A stretch of DNA of 64,000 nucleotides from Calycina herbarum (Eukaryota; Ascomycota; Leotiomycetes; Helotiales; Pezizellaceae), in NCBI GenBank assembly GCA_001414485.1, contig LLEY01000002.1, forward strand, positions 124,001-188,000, written 5' to 3'. Of the stretch, positions 23,534 to 33,996 are shown in pieces. The position numbers were made by a program, and so were the translations under genes. Each line of letters begins with the position of its first letter. The stretch's first letter is position 1. The notes below the pieces were generated by a model. That model saw nothing but the letters and a program-made list of their open reading frames with translations. It did no database searches and had not been told where the DNA came from.

Positions 23534-24077
23534 TTTTGTGGGAGTTTTGCATAGCTTATGCATTGCTTTGTTAGGATAGGGTAGGGCATTGCGGATTTGC
23601 ATTTGCATGGTAGATTGTGGATGGGGCGTTTTTGGGTTGTGTTTTAGAAGGGCTTGTTACAGTAGTCAGTCAACACGCGGTGCATAGTGTTTGAGCATGG
23701 CATAATTTGGCAATGACGATCAATTATTTGCTAGGTTGTCTTCTTGGGATTGCAGTTTTCTTTCCTTCGGGATGATTGCCTGATTTATCGTGTTCCTGTA
23801 AATGTGTAGATGTAAGTTTCTCTTTCACTCCTTCTACCCTCTCTTCTCGATTTATTTTGAGGACAGTGGATCATGCAGCTAGTTCTCATTCCCAATTCAA
23901 ATCTAACTTCCCAATATCCAACCCGTAACTCTAGTCCCATCCGGAAATAGCTTTGTAGTTGTACGAGCCAGGAATCCAGGACTTCTCATTCGTTCAAGTT
24001 GAAATTTTCCATATAAAAACCCTAGATACTGAAGCTGGTTTCCACATGAAGACATTTTTGGCCCCTAATATTTGTGT
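23534..24077. other. Intergenic, 3' flank of the RTC4-domain gene
   Basis: No gene is seen; it leads into the repeat array. A GGCCCC motif at 24060-24065 precedes the array, as similar motifs do at the related locus at 5.1-5.4 kb. Confidence 0.4.
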
Positions 24078-24267
24078 AGCTTACTCGGAAGTTGATCGCT
24101 TACTTGTCGTTTGGCAGCTTACTTATCATTTGATAGCTTACCGGATAGTTAACAGCTTACTTAATACTTGATAGCTTACGCGGTACTTACCAGCTCACTC
24201 GATAATTACTAGCTTATGCGATAGTTAATAGCTTACTCAAGATTTGATAGCTTACTCGTAACTACAA
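24078..24267. repeat. Ten phased 19-bp AGCTTAC units
   Basis: Units start at 24078, 24097, 24116, 24135, 24154, 24173, 24192, 24211, 24230 and 24249, exactly 19 bp apart without a single slip. The consensus is about AGCTTACTCGATAGTTGAT. The first seven bases are near invariant (CGCTTAC, AGCTCAC and AGCTTAT are the variants) and the last twelve vary. GGCCCCC(A) blocks flank both sides (24060, 24272). There is no coding frame. The same unit length and core occur at 5030-5300. It could be a subterminal iteron array of a transposable element; no family is recognised. Confidence 0.8.
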
Positions 24268-24469
24268 TTCTGGCCCCCAAATTTATGTCTGGCTTACACG
24301 CAGCTTACCCGCAAAAGAAGAATAAAAAAGTGTCACGTGTACCCATCTAGGCCAAACCCAACTGCGGAAAATTACCTTTGAGCAATAAAACCTTCACATA
24401 AAGATTCCTTGGAAGAAGAAAAGGATGACAGCATTAATTTCTTGTCAACTTCACTTGGGACATTACCTA

Positions 24470-24911
24470 TAACGTGGTATATCAGTACCCTACGCATATC
24501 AGTACCCTGCGCACTTGAAATCTCATACAAAAAACATCTGTGCACAACCGTGCATTTTACGTATTTATTAATAAAAAAAATCTAAAATTGAAATTTTAGT
24601 TTTATTAATATAAGAGTATTCTTAATTTTTAGGTTTTAAATATTACTTATCTTATATTAAAGTGTTATTTAGAAAAGGAAAAATAGATAATGATTACAGG
24701 GGTATTTTTAAGCGAATTGTTAATTAAAACTAGTAAAGAATTAAAATTGATATTATTATAATATTAAACTCTTGTTTCCTTAGTAAAATTTCAATTTTAG
24801 ATTTTTTTATAAATAAATACGTAAAGTGCACGGTTGTGCACAGACGTTTTTTGTATGAGATTTCAAGTGCGCAGGGTACTGATATGCGCAGGGTACTGAT
24901 ATACCACGTTA
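24470..24911. mobile_element. MITE with about 130-bp terminal inverted repeats
   Basis: From ACGTGGTATATCAGTACC at 24472 to the matching complement ending at 24909, the two arms (about 24472-24600 and 24782-24909) are nearly identical over about 130 bp. The few differences are mostly C/T or G/A. TA stands on each side (24470-24471, 24910-24911), as for a TA target duplication. Each arm holds a tandem pair of TATCAGTACCCTGCGCA. The centre is AT-rich and non-coding. Total length is about 438 bp, in the MITE range. No transposase is present. Confidence 0.85.
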
Positions 24912-27900
24912 CCAGTTGGGTATTTATATAATTGGCAGTTCAACTCGTTATCTTTATCACCTTCCATTTCACGGAGATGGGGTTGGATACCTACCACTCA
25001 CCATTCGTTTCTCCTAAAGAGGCGATGGGATTACTCGAATGTACACTGAATTGATTGGCTCCAAGTCTCTCAGAGTAGTTGATACTTATTGCCAGGAGAG
25101 TCTCTAGACTATGCTACTCTTAAGGTTTCTTTCTCTTCCTTGTCAGTTCCTTTATGCATCTTCTCTATTTCTCATATCTTTCTTGCTTTTCTCCCTTCCC
25201 CAAATTCCGAATGTAAGCCAGATCCGAGCTATATCGTTTATTCTCTGTCTAACGTAAACTGCTACTAAGCTATTCTTCGATTTCACGAGAGATGAAAGGG
25301 AAGTTATGAGATGTTGAAATCATAAATTAGAAACTTTTCCACAATGTATTTCTAATAAAACCATTTATATTCTAAATTCGGGATTTTTCAACGTGGTTCT
25401 TAAGAAGAAGAAATTGGATTTCTAGGGAATACTTCCTCATTTCAACAGAGTAGAGACTAAGAATAGCCCCTTGGTATATTACATGTTTAAAATACTTTCC
25501 TCATCACTACATCTCAGCACAGTTATGCCTCTGATTTCAACTCTTTCACTCAGATCAATCTAGGTAAGAAAATATAAAAAACTCGCTTACCATAGTGCCC
25601 GTCCCCTTTTTGCCCTGTGGGTTTAAAGAGTCATGCACTTGAAACAAAACTCAAGAATCTATATCCGTTAAAATGCAAGAGCTCAGATCCTTATCCTATA
25701 CTCCAATAGAAATAACCCAACAAGTTCGAGGGCAATATTCGAAAAGTTGAAAACTCGATTACCCCCAAATGTTCTCGAACATATCTAATAAGAAACTCGT
25801 AGACAAGAGAAATGTTAGATTTTCATCGTTGCAGGCTCCCAGTAGACAAGATAAGTGGCAGTAAACAGCGACCCTGCAAAATCAAAAGACGTCGGGGCCA
25901 AAAAGAGAATCACGAGTAAACCAGCCGTACTTGTAAGCTAGATAAATCGTAAAATCCACCCCCTCAACTTTAAGGCAGACTCATCATCGCTTCTCCCAAC
26001 TACCTCCACATCTCATAGCGTTCACCAAACAAACCAAGCAAAAAACCAAAATTTCATCTAATCTCCATTCATTGCCGCGCAATATCTGGCACAATTTCAA
26101 AAATGCCATGTGCAATAAAACCACCTTCAGATGAAAAAAAAAATATATAAGCAGATTGGGAAGAGACTAATTAAAAATATCTTTATTACTAGTATCAACT
26201 TTGCGTTCAGTTTGCGTCGAGTTACTCGTATACACGTTGCGGGTAGTTCTCAGTAGGCCGGCCCACTTACGGCCACTCAGGCTGCCTGACTTCTTTCTTT
26301 TGTGAAGTTGAGAAGCTAGGAGATAGAGAGACTATAATAGTTTGAGTGAGGCCTCTGAATGTCGAATACAGGCAAATGTTGTATTCAAATAACTACAATC
26401 TCATTGTTGCAATATTTGAACTTTGCAACTTTGGTAAGGCTGGGGAAGATAGTGAAGTGTTGGATCAACGCTGCGACAATTGGCACAATAGCTGCATTTG
26501 AACAAAAACCATATGGCAGGTTGGTTCCAGGTGACTCCATCCTGACTGGTTCATTGACACGCCTGTGATTACTCTCTATGTGAGGGAAACAGGCTCGAGC
26601 TTCATGATCATAAACAGTAGGTGCGAAGTAGATGTGTTCTTGTTTGAGAAGAATTTTTTTACCGGCGCTTCTCAGGACACCACTTGGTGAACTAAAAGCG
26701 TGTATGTTTTCTGGTCTGGTGTCCTTTAGCTGTCAAACATCAATGCTTTTCAAACTATCAAAATTCGTACTCGTGTCCCGGTAAATAAACAAAACTCATA
26801 AGCAATCCAGTTACTAAACCGAGCCCCAGAGAGCGGCGAAGCCCGCATTTCGAGTCCCTATATGCCAAAATCAATTAGCAGGCCTAGTCCCAAAACCAAG
26901 ACACATTCGCAGCCGGAAAATTCATTAGCCTTCAAGTTCAAGCTTTCGAAGCATCTAGATTTCCAAAAAGTCTCAGAAAATCACATCCGAGGTCAAAGAA
27001 AATTACCCCACATTTTCCAATTCGCCCGTTGGGAAAACCCGCGAGCCAGGGTGTGGGATATCCGAGAGAAAGATCGTCATGTTCTCCACGTGGGATTTCG
27101 CGAACTGGCAACCTGGAGTGTCATGCGAATTATCAGCGTCAGACAAGGTGTCGTTGCATCGCGGATGTTGCGCATTTTGTATATTCTATCCCTTTTCTTC
27201 TTCGGTGCAGAAGAACGCAGGGTCCGGTGAAGTTACCAATGTCGGATTTGCTAGACCTTTTGCATCGGAGTCAAGGCCGCGGTGTCAGTTTTTGGTCGTC
27301 GGAGACGGACGTAACCTCCTGCATCCGATGACAGAAGTGGGGTAGAAGAATTGCTTCATGCAAGAGAACAAACAGAGGGGTCGACTTTAGCCAGACGAAC
27401 TTTCGATATTGTCAATTATGCGCTCGTCGATATTGGGTAGATTGACGGGATGAATTGGGTTTTTGCGAGTGTCGTCTGGTGTTTTGTTTGGTCCAATTAC
27501 GGAGTAATTATTGCTCTCAGACATCCAGCAGTGGTAGCACCAGATCTTTTGAAGGCTGTCAGATAGATCGTAGCCGCGATTGACGACTAATGTACTCGAA
27601 AGATGTACTCGAAAGCACCGTCCCCAGCTTGGTAACTGCTAGTGGACCTCGGAATCTTGTTACGAGTATACACTACCTCGATACGGTAAACAGGTCGGTG
27701 ATGGTGGGAAAGACGTAGAAAAGTCGATTTCTTATTGATGGAATTGATCTCTTGTCCAGCCCTTCACGTAGGACCGCAACTCGGCGGGAAAAATCGAGGC
27801 ACATGCACCTTTGTCTCCTCTCATCCGATCTGGTTCCAACATTTCAACATGTTTGGTTCTTCTTTGCCTCGAGCCTGCATCTTTTGCTGGTTCTTCATAT

Positions 27901-29205
27901 CTAGAATGCGGGCCGATGATGCAGCCTTTAAATCGCGCGCTCAAGAGAAGGGCGTCTGATAGGACACTCCCCGCCATGATGGTCCGTTGATGCAGCAAGA
28001 GTTCGTCATAGTGGGTATTGTACAATAGAAACGTTCCATTCGAACGGTAAAGACCCTTCTTTTTCGCGCTCGCCGAGAGAGGGAGAGATGGTATTGAACG
28101 AGGTCAGCTTACCCCAAATGACTGGCGATTGAAGGCTTTGGGGAAGATCTAAACGGCCATATTCTCGGACCATATATAAAGAGTTGGCTCTTTGGAGTAC
28201 GAACCCCACATAAGATACTTTCTCCCTCTTAGCTTGCCCAGACATTGGAACAGAATGGAAGAGCGTGACTTGAATTCGAATCCCACTACTGTAGAACTTG
28301 GCCGTTGATTGGGGTTACAAAGATACTGTACTCGTACAACACCGCTTGCGCCGAGTCGTAATCGGAGTTAGCTTAGCGTACCACTGTCACGGTGACGCTC
28401 AGAGACGGAAAAGCGAAGGTACATGTAGTGATTGATTGGTGAGGACGGTGAGGAACAGGAGCGTCAGTCCAGGCCGGGCGTTTGGGGCGTTCTTGGGGAG
28501 GCTTGGGGTGGTGATTGGAAGGGTTTCTGAGGTGGTGGTGCAACTCCTTTCGCAGCCAGGGTGGTAGTGATCAACATGGGGAGCCCTGGCCTGGGGCCTG
28601 GGGCCTGCCAGCCTGGAGACGGGACTCGTGGAGAGAGGGAAATGCTGGGGCAGCAGAGGGCGTGAGCCCGTACCTTGCGTGACCTGCTGGTGATTAGGTA
28701 TCTCTGCGAGAAGCTGCGTAGAAGCTGCAGCTGCTGTGCTTGCGATGGATGAAGGGTATATGTACGGTGTCTGCCCGATTAAATGGCCTAGACTGAGGAG
28801 GACGACGATCGAAGAAAGATGCGAGAACTGGACTTCGTAAAGAGGTGAGCTCCCTCTCTGTTCGTCAACCTGGCACCTGGGACTCAGGTCGTTAGGTAAC
28901 GAGTAACCTAGCTTCGGGGGTCCTTTTCCGGACTGAGTCTGTGAACATTTTTGGCAGGTCTCACACCTGTCTTCCACGAGGGTTTGACCCTGAAAGTGTA
29001 TTCGGTGCAGCAGCCCCGAAGCTTGCGTGTAGAGACTGTTGGTAATAGTAATAGGTACAGTAATTGGTTTTCTTTTGCTGTCAGGTTGGGCAGGTGCATC
29101 AGCGGCAGCGGCAGCGGCAGCGGCACCAGCACTAAAAGCCCAGCCCAGCAGCACCAGACAGACACCCTGGTAAATCAACTTGGCCTGCTCTGCTTCCACA
29201 CGCCA
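24912..29205. other. Gene desert
   Basis: About 4.3 kb with no frame I can support. The longest plus-strand frames (26862-27230, 27029-27331) and minus-strand frames (27732-28245, 28399-29316) lack motifs and are rich in low-complexity or arginine/serine strings. Purine tracts and AT-rich stretches alternate. No tRNA or rRNA is seen. The right end may include a long leader of the CreB-like gene. Confidence 0.4.
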
Positions 29206-29241
29206 ACCTTGGACACCTTGGACACCTTGGACACCTTGGAC
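29206..29241. repeat. 9-bp tandem repeat (ACCTTGGAC x4)
   Basis: Four perfect head-to-tail copies of ACCTTGGAC are followed by a partial one. A GCGGCA run (AGCGGCAGCGGCAGCGG...) lies about 100 bp upstream. Both are in the 5' flank of the CreB-like gene and explain the repetitive translations on either strand. Confidence 0.85.
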
Positions 29242-29623
29242 ACCCCTCGCTCTTCTACCACCAATCCATTTTCTGATCCAGAGTCGATTCAATTCACCTC
29301 CTACCGCATTCCCCAATCACCACCCCAACTCACCCAGGCTCGTTGATTCAAGACCCCCCATTGCCTTGCCACGAGGCTTCACACCCCGCCTACGCCGCAT
29401 TGCTGCATATCACTGCTTCCTCAGCGCCATCGAGACCACAAACCAAGAAACAAAGTCTTGTCAAGTACCTGGGATAAGCAAACCAACATACCGCAGACTC
29501 CTTGGACCCTTTGCGCATGAGTACCGCCCAAGTGCGATTCGAATACATCGCGTTGCTGCCCACGGGGCGCCGAGTGGAAGCAACAACCATTGGTGACGCC
29601 CAGTAGCTGGAGACAAGGAGACA

Positions 29624-32144
29624 ATGTCTGGCTTCTTGAGCAAATTCAAAGGGGCTGCGTCGGTGAGTGAACTCTACCAGGAGTATTGCTTGCTCTGTGT
29701 TCCTTCGTCGGATCATAGCCGGCATAGCACTACTGCGTGGGCAAGAAGTTGAGACTGACATCATTTTTAGGGATCAACGAGTCCTGGCGTTGCCTCTCCC
29801 AAGGGCAAGAAGGATGTAGAACCAGAGCCGGAAATCACAGCCTTGGTAAAAATGCTACAGCATGCTGGCCCGGTAAGAAACGATGGAAGTGACAAGTTTT
29901 TTGGTTTAGAGAATGTACGTACGCCCATCTTTCTCTCGGTGATAGTTGCTAATATGCCACACAGTTTGGCAATACATGGTTCGCTCTTTGCAATGATTCC
30001 TGTTGACTAGAGCTAATTGAACCAGTTATTGCAACTCGATAGTCCAAGCCTTATATTACTCAGTACCTTTCCGAGAGAACGTCGTTAAATACCCCCCCCA
30101 CTCACCTCACGATACACCAAACGGACAGCCCACAGTCGTTACACCGATACGAGCGCCTGCAGCGAACGGCGGAGCTATTGCAACCGCTGGGAAGACGAAG
30201 GGCATATCAGCGGCGGAAGCAATGAAACGGAGGGCGGCTATAAATGCAGGCCAACCAGTTCCAGCACAACCAGGACAGCGGCCAGAAGATAAACCAGATT
30301 CCCCGGAATACAAGAAAAAGCATGCGATGCTTGCAGGGCCAATTCTCGAGTTGACATATGAAAATGCTGCATCATATGGCATGGAGGAATCGATATTCAC
30401 TGCGCTAAAAGATATCTTTATGGCTTTGGTTGCCAATTCATCACGAACTGGTGTACTAAGTCCCCAGAGGTTTTTGGAGATATTCAAGATGAATAACGAG
30501 AATTTCCGGACTTCGATGCATCAGGACGCTCACGAATTTTACGGGCTCGTTTTAAACGCAGTTATATCCAACGTCGAGGCGAATGCCCAGAGGCTGAAAG
30601 AGCTCGAACCACCGCGGAATGATGAAAGTCTTGCTCTAGGGATGCAGAATGCAGTGACTTCAGCAGTATCTGCAATGGGTTTAAATTCTGGAACAAGATC
30701 ACCGGGGACTGGCTGGGTCCATGAAATATTCGAGGGCGTTTTAACCTCCGAGACAAAGTGTCTGACCTGCGAAACTGCATCACAACGAGATGAGACATTT
30801 CTGGACCTTTCCATCGATCTGGAAGAACATTCATCGGTAACGTCTTGTTTGCGGAAATTCTCAGCCGAAGAAATGCTTTGTGAAAGGAACAAATTCCACT
30901 GCGATAACTGCGGCGGCCTGCAGGAGGCTGAGAAAAGGATGAAGATAAAGAGACTGCCGAAGATTCTTGCCCTTCATCTGAAAAGATTCAAATATACCGA
31001 GGACATGAGTCGCTTGCAGAAATTATTCCACCGAGTCGTTTACCCTTATCACCTACGAATGTTTAATACTACGGATGATGCCCAGGATCCTGATCGCCTC
31101 TACGAGCTATATGCCGTGGTTGTTCATATTGGTGGTAACGCTTATCATGGCCATTATGTTTCCGTCATCAAAACTCAAGATCGAGGCTGGCTCTTGTTTG
31201 ATGATGAGATGGTGGAACCCGTAGACAAGCACTACGTAAGGAATTTCTTCGGCGACAAGCCTGGTATGGCATGCGCATATGTACTTTTTTACCAAGAGAC
31301 CACGGTAGAGGCTATGCGCAAGGAGCAAGAAGCAGAGGGTCTCGCTGAAGTTGCACTTGCCTCGGAAGCAGCTGGAATTCCTCTTCACTCGGACCCTCTC
31401 AAAAAGTCACACACGAATGGAATCTCTAGACAGGCTACTTACCCAATCATCCCAACGGAAGAACATGATTATGCATCTCTGGATCACGCAGTCTCATCTC
31501 CGCTACCTACATCACCGCCCGGAGGCCTCAAACCCATGGCACCTCTACAACCAACTCCTCAAGTTTCTGTCCAGGAAACACCGAAAGTCAAGAGCAAGGA
31601 GGAGAAGGAAAGAGAGAAGAGGGAAGCAAAGGAAGCCGAGAAAGCCCGGAAAATTGCCGAAAAGGAGAAAGCCAAGGCAGAAGAGCAGAAGCGAAAGGAT
31701 CTTGCACTTTCAAGGAGAGAAACGCAAAAGTCCCAAGCAGATGAAGTGAAGCGAGCTTTAGCCGCCAGCAAAGCCTCGGCTGCAGAAGAAGAAGAAAAGC
31801 GGAGGTTGGCTGGTGAGGGAAGCTCAAATGGGAATGGGATTGGTACTATCAAGGAGAATGGGCATGCCGAGAAGGAGAAGTCATTTGGTCTTGGTTCTCT
31901 AGGGAGGGCGCACAAGGGATCGAAGAGCATGAGCCGGAAAAGTTTCGGTTTCTTGGGCGGAAAGAATGGAGAAGCGAAGGCTGCTTTGCAAGCACAAGCT
32001 GCACAAGCTTCCGAGGACTCTTTTAATACGGCTGTTGATGGTGACTCGGGACCACAGACTCCGGAAAAGCATTCCAAATTCACAAAGGACCGGTTCAGTT
32101 TCAGTGGATTGGGAAGGAAGAAGAGCAATCTGCTGAATTCTTGA
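29624..32144 (+). CDS. creB: Ubiquitin C-terminal hydrolase, CreB/UBP9-13 type
   Basis: A USP-family cysteine protease that removes ubiquitin. In Aspergillus, CreB acts with the WD40 protein CreC in carbon catabolite repression and transporter turnover. Four exons (29624-29662, 29771-29914, 29965-29978, 30026-32144) give 771 residues, the usual CreB length. The Cys box [20 protein letters not shown] spans three exons. A zinc ribbon uses CLTC and CDNC. The His box is [20 protein letters not shown], with [12 protein letters not shown] after it. After the catalytic domain comes a charged coiled coil ([18 protein letters not shown]...) and a Ser-rich tail, again as in CreB. The 14-nt third exon ends inside the codon of the active-site cysteine (TG|T). 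The start fits [13 protein letters not shown]. Confidence 0.93.
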
Positions 32145-33029
32145 GAAGAGAGCAACGAAGGAATGAAAACGAGAATGAGGGAATTGAGCCGAGGCAAAGG
32201 GGAAATGACGTGGAATGGACTTGTATTATGACCAACATTCGCATTTTACGGATTGGGAAAAAAAGCGGAAGTATATTGTTTGTTTTCTTTCGGGATGGGG
32301 TTGGACATCTGATGACGAAAATCTGACCGAAAGGGGGATTTGGGGAAGGGGGCGCGGGGTTGGGAGATACCAATTATTCTACTTGTTGTTGAAGTGTGGA
32401 GTGGGAGTTTTTCTCATTATTTTCTTTTGGATACACGACCAAGGGGGTTTGGCTCCTCGTGTTTGTTGGGAAGCCGAACTGAGATATGGATGGACGACTG
32501 AGGTATGGGATTTTTGTATAGCAACGCAACCCGAACGTCCAAACGATTTATCACTGCATAGCGTATGACCCTTTTATTTTGGTATTTGGGACAAATATAT
32601 TTTTGGGATGGAGTGATTAGGGTATATAATGAATGGAAACCTGTGGATAATCGAATACTTGTTTTCAGAAGCTCTCGCCTTGTGAAACTTGAGGTTCATT
32701 TCTTTAGAGTCTTGCCATTTACGGAATTTTTGGTAGCAAAGTTTTCAGCTCTAATGCTGCTGCCTGTCGCTGCTTTCTCAAAATGCCATCATCTCCCGAG
32801 TATCGAGTATCCCCTTTCCTGTAACGCCAGACCAGAAACCTGCCCCACGCCTTTTCTTGCCGGCCCATGTAGTTGTCAACCTCTCACACTCCGCCTTCGC
32901 GCGATTATAATACAGAGTTTGGCCCCTCGTTTTTCGTTGATCTTTGTGTCTTTCACTATCTTTCTGCTCTCCCTTCGAGATTGGTGGACTTGAGAACTTG
33001 ACTCCGATTGCTGGCTGCTGCCTGCCTCT
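32145..33029. other. Intergenic, convergent 3' flanks of creB and YOS1
   Basis: No gene is seen. Plus-strand frames at 32215-32568 and 32565-32993 have no family signature and lie in the 3' flanks of two convergent genes. Confidence 0.45.
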
Positions 33030-33599
33030 TCAACCCAGCGCGAGCTCGTAGATTATTATGAACATGTTTATTCCTATCAGTGGTACTGTGATTTGCAATC
33101 GTATTAGCCTTCACCCTCGCTATCCTTTCATTCCTGCTCCGTCATTCATGGGCATTGGCGTGTGAGAGCTGGGTTGGGTTGGGGAGGGGAGAGAACGTAC
33201 TCCTCATCAACGTCCTCACGCTCGTAACTAGGTTTATGATTTTGCTCTTGATGCTTGCGTCTCCGCCGCTGCTGCCGCCACCGAATGCGGGTTCGGATAC
33301 TGTGGTTGACATTCCGACTATGAGGGAGTTAATTGCTTTCCTGGTTCATGGGCCTCAAAATGCTAGGCAGAGAGGGGAATTGTAGGTATGGTAGGAGAGC
33401 AGTGGGTATATACCTCGTGCGAGAAATCGGTCTTCGGAGAGGATTGCCATTGCGTTTACTAGGAGGACCGCGACTGGTAGGAGAGATGTGTTAGCTTATG
33501 GTTTCTTTTGTATGGAATAGCTTGCGGGATTTTCGTGCAAGGGAACAGGGGAAGTAGGGGCATACCATAGATCAGGTTTCCGAAACCGAAGAGTAACAT
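33030..33599 (-). CDS. YOS1: YOS1/IER3IP1 ER-Golgi transport protein
   Basis: YOS1 is a tiny two-helix membrane protein that works with Yip1-Yif1 in COPII vesicle transport from ER to Golgi. Four exons code for only 88 residues: 33566-33599, 33414-33473, 33201-33317 and 33030-33085. They join to MLLFGFGNLIYVAVLLVNAM, then AILSEDRFLARVGM, a Gly/Ser loop, SKIINLVTSVRTLMRIPLI, and a second hydrophobic helix ending YELALG. The hallmarks FGFG, LLxNAxAILSEDRFLARxG and VRTLMRIPLI are all present and all junctions keep frame. It is divergent from ALG12, with about 400 bp between start codons. Longer overlapping frames in the same area are spurious. Confidence 0.93.
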
Positions 33600-33996
33600 C
33601 TTGAAGTATTTTGGGTTGGGATGTGGTGGTGAAAGAAGGAGGCGCACGATGGGTGTTATGTGGTTTGGTGAAGATGCCAGATGGAATTTGGGGTTCTGAG
33701 CTTGAGGACACGGACCTTGACGAGGCTGAAATTTGGGCGTCTGCCTTGTGGGGATGGAGACGTTGGTTTGTGACGACTTCTTGTGATTCTGTACTTTTCT
33801 TGGGGGCATCTTTGTTACACAATTTAAGTTGTTTGATGGCCTCTGGTTTCGGATGTTACGAGTGAATAATTGATTTCGAAGAGGAGATCTATGATGAGTT
33901 GCTGGAAGTGACAGCTTGATCTTTGCACGTGGAGTTTCCACCTACATTCCTTACACAGCATCAAGCTATCCCAGCTCTGTCTGGAAGGGATTCAAG
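33600..33996. promoter_or_regulatory. Divergent promoter YOS1/ALG12
   Basis: About 397 bp lie between two opposing start codons of secretory-pathway genes. No factor site is claimed. Confidence 0.4.

Noticed and set aside
24078..24267. CRISPR-like array
   Set aside because: The periodic units have no distinct spacers; the 12 variable bases are drifted copies of each other, and the genome is eukaryotic.
26862..27345. Overlapping plus-strand frames of 88-122 codons
   Set aside because: Three frames are open over the same bases, none with a domain, start context or introns.
28399..29316. 305-codon minus-strand frame
   Set aside because: The translation is dominated by VQG repeats and poly-Ala from the 9-bp and GCGGCA repeats, with no domain; it is most likely non-coding 5' flank of the CreB-like gene.
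31559..32197. 212-codon minus-strand frame
   Set aside because: Shadow of the CreB-like coiled coil and tail on the other strand.
32215..32993. Two plus-strand frames downstream of creB
   Set aside because: They lie between two convergent genes and have no motifs.
33459..33941. 160-codon minus-strand frame
   Set aside because: It overlaps YOS1 exon 1 and the YOS1/ALG12 promoter; the only conserved piece inside it (MLLFGFGNLIYG) belongs to YOS1.
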